A stretch of 64,000 bases of DNA, from assembly GCF_001045465.1 (NCBI RefSeq), contig NZ_LFND01000003.1, forward strand, positions 186,001 to 250,000, written 5' to 3'. The DNA is from Chryseobacterium angstadtii (lineage in GTDB: Bacteria > Bacteroidota > Bacteroidia > Flavobacteriales > Weeksellaceae). Within the stretch, counting starts at the first letter, position 1. The number at the start of each line of letters is the position of its first letter. Under the pieces are notes generated by a model, which saw only the letters and a program-made list of their open reading frames with translations, was not told the origin of the DNA and did no database searches. The translations under genes were made by a program, and so were the position numbers. Below are positions 62,402 to 64,000 of the stretch, in pieces.

Positions 62402-62770
62402 ATGTACGAAAGAAAAATAGAAAAAGAATATAGCTGTGGGATAGAAATTACTAGCGAGATTATCGGTGGAAAATGGAAACCTACATTGATAAATTTGATC
62501 CATAGCGGTATTATCAGACCCAGCGACCTGCAACGCGCTATGCCGGCCGCATCAAGACGTGCCCTTAATATCCAGCTGAATGAATTGCAGGAGCATGGCA
62601 TCATTGAAAAAAAAATATATCCTGTTTTACCTCCGAAGGTAGAATATACACTAACAGATTTCGGTAACTGCCTGCTTCCGATAACACTTGCCATGGAGGA
62701 ATGGGGAAATAAGTACAGTGATCATTTCAAAAAACTTCTTGAACTAAAGAAAGGAACGGACCATAAATAG
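62402..62770 (+). CDS. HxlR-family transcriptional regulator
   Basis: A 122-residue winged-helix protein of the HxlR/MarR-like type. The N-terminal YSCGIEITSEIIGGKWKP block includes the conserved Cys used for redox or quinone sensing in this family. RRALNIQLNELQEHGIIEKK is the recognition helix and wing start, and VEYTLTDFGNCLLPI is the family's C-terminal box. It is followed by a tautomerase and a short-chain dehydrogenase, which it probably controls in response to electrophiles or quinones. It has a 206-nt upstream gap with no clear promoter. Confidence 0.9.
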   Translation: MYERKIEKEYSCGIEITSEIIGGKWKPTLINLIHSGIIRPSDLQRAMPAASRRALNIQLNELQEHGIIEKKIYPVLPPKVEYTLTDFGNCLLPITLAMEEWGNKYSDHFKKLLELKKGTDHK

Positions 62771-63149
62771 CCTCGCTATAGGGAAAAATTTTGCCGTATC
62801 TGAATCGTTATGCCGTTATTGTGACAGCTTTTTTTTGATGCTAACTTTGCAACAAAGAAAATGAGTTATGATTAATTTATGCATACGGGATAATTCACCC
62901 ATTGATAATTACTCCTATACAACATAGGAAAACAATTAAGATTTTATTCCACCTGGGAAAGTTGCAAATCTGAGAACTTCCTACTCAATAATCAGACACA
63001 GTATCGTTAAATAAAAACGCATCAACAGTGCATTGCACAAAATGGGTGTGTGGGATCGGTATGTTTAAAAATGGATATCGGATCCCCGAAAAAGTACTGT
63101 AGATCCTGCAACATGCAACAAAATATACTAACATAAAAACAACATAGTT
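62771..63149. promoter_or_regulatory. Leader and promoter region of the tautomerase-SDR genes
   Basis: TTG (62819-62821), 20-nt spacer, TAACTTTG (62842-62849) form a promoter. CTTTG-CAA-CAAAG (62845-62857) overlaps it and may be the HxlR operator. The tautomerase ATG is at 63150, leaving a leader of about 290 nt with no convincing small gene. Confidence 0.58.
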
Positions 63150-63368
63150 ATGCCAGTCATAAAAATTGAACTTACACGAGAAGGGGTTACCCGGGAACAG
63201 AAACAGATCCTTATAAAAGGGGTAACCGATTTAATAACAGAGACATTGAACAAAGATCCTCATCACACCCATGTCATCATTCAGGAAGTTGAACTTGATA
63301 ACTGGGGCTATGCCGGAGAACAGGGTTCAGTGATAAGAGAAAAGGCTTTAAAGCAAAATAACAAATAA
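63150..63368 (+). CDS. 4-oxalocrotonate tautomerase-family protein
   Basis: A 72-residue protein starting MPVIKIELTREG. Pro2 becomes the N-terminal catalytic base after Met removal, the hallmark of the family. The KQILIKGVTDLITETLNKDPHHTHVIIQEV block fits 4-OT/PptA-like enzymes. They shift enol-keto double bonds in small carbonyl compounds. It is the first gene of the operon with the SDR, which starts 19 nt after its stop. Confidence 0.88.
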   Translation: MPVIKIELTREGVTREQKQILIKGVTDLITETLNKDPHHTHVIIQEVELDNWGYAGEQGSVIREKALKQNNK

Positions 63369-63386
63369 AATTAAATTTTTAAAATA

Positions 63387-64000
63387 ATGAAAAAACAGAC
63401 AATTGTAGTTACTGGTGCCGCATCAGGAATAGGGAAGGGAATAGCAAAATATTTTTTAGACAAAGGTGATAACGTAGTGATTAATTCATTGTCATTAGAG
63501 GCACTTGAAGAAACTTTTAATGAACTGGGAGCAGGTGATAACCTTGCGATGGTCGCGGGCGATGTAAGTGATAAACAAACCGGAGAGCAACTTTTGAAAG
63601 CCGCAATTGAAAAATTTGGCTCTGTGGATGTACTGATCAACAATGCAGGTATTTTTGACAGCAGACCATTTTTAGAAGTAGATGAAGACTATCTGAACAA
63701 GTTTTTGAACACAAATTTCAAAGGAACCTATTTCACTACGCAGGCGATTATTCCTCAAATGCTTGATCAAAAGGATGGTGTTGTCATCAATATCGGGACA
63801 CCTCTCGTTACTCACGGTTTTGGAGGATTGCCTGCTACAGCGGCTATTTCAAGTAAAGGTGCAATTCATGCGCTAACGGTTCAGTTGGCGGCAGAATTTG
63901 GAAAACAGAACATTCGTATCAACACCATAGCGCCGGGAATTATACGTACACCGATGCATGGTGATAATGCAGATCAGAGCGCTGGTTTACACTTACTGAA
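63387..64000 (+). CDS. Short-chain dehydrogenase/reductase (3' end off window)
   Basis: A 204-codon fragment of an SDR. The cofactor-binding motif is VTGAASGIGKGIA, and LINNAGIF gives the NNAG box. The usual catalytic Tyr of YxxxK is replaced: the segment reads AAISSKGAI, giving AxxxK. The catalytic Ser position also looks altered (NIGTPLVT). The gene is truncated by the window end. It may be a divergent SDR with another mechanism, or a binding protein. It is in operon with the tautomerase. Confidence 0.85.
   Translation, partial: MKKQTIVVTGAASGIGKGIAKYFLDKGDNVVINSLSLEALEETFNELGAGDNLAMVAGDVSDKQTGEQLLKAAIEKFGSVDVLINNAGIFDSRPFLEVDEDYLNKFLNTNFKGTYFTTQAIIPQMLDQKDGVVINIGTPLVTHGFGGLPATAAISSKGAIHALTVQLAAEFGKQNIRINTIAPGIIRTPMHGDNADQSAGLHLL

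Noticed and set aside
62402..62694. 99-110 codon minus-strand frames over the HxlR gene
   Set aside because: The HxlR protein is clearly recognisable; the antisense frames have no features.

Overview
The window reads as accessory DNA from a member of the Bacteroidota, most likely a Flavobacteriia or Sphingobacteriia species. This rests on AT-rich composition, several promoters with the Bacteroidota -7 element TAnnTTTG, a type IX secretion sorting domain, a TonB receptor with a carboxypeptidase-like N-terminal extension, and PRTRC genes of the type carried on Bacteroidota plasmids and integrative elements. No rRNA, tRNA or CRISPR array was recognised.

Layout: 0-2.2 kb holds the 3' part of a polymorphic-toxin or effector gene and a probable immunity gene. 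2.2-7.2 kb is a damage-inducible mutasome: an S24/LexA-like repressor diverges from a DinB polymerase and a DnaE-type polymerase across a palindromic operator. 7.3-10.2 kb has a PD-(D/E)XK nuclease-NTPase fusion, a candidate defence gene, and a small orphan. 10.2-11.6 kb is an IS110-family insertion. 11.6-17.1 kb is an eight-gene arsenic operon under an ArsR repressor. 17.3-22.1 kb is a mercury/heavy-metal module (MerTP, GDCCVxC protein, ArsR/SmtB regulator, CDF transporter, TonB receptor). 22.2-29.8 kb is a minus-strand mobile-element operon with PRTRC ThiF, B, C and E, ArdA, SSB and many small unknowns, including a 58-residue gene.

30.7-38.4 kb is mixed: a lipoprotein with a membrane partner, two related small proteins, an aldo/keto reductase, a three-PAS histidine kinase and an SRAP/YedK protein. 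38.4-50.8 kb carries a 3401-residue SpvB/RHS toxin with an AHH-type nuclease tip, its immunity gene and a T9SS-sorted protein.

51.5-60.1 kb is the best candidate for an unusual system. A plus-strand cassette encodes a ParB-like protein, a metallo-beta-lactamase-fold protein, a 1627-residue trypsin-like protease fused to a P-loop NTPase, and a PD-(D/E)XK nuclease. It converges on a minus-strand pair of a possible ADP-ribosyltransferase-fold protein and a two-helix membrane protein. Next comes a 1-kb gene-free stretch with what looks like a stand-alone ~170-nt ncRNA gene that has its own promoter, hairpins and terminator, followed by a PIN-domain nuclease. The window ends with an HxlR regulator, a tautomerase and a truncated SDR gene. 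The density of defence, toxin, metal-resistance and mobility genes marks most of the window as genomic-island material.
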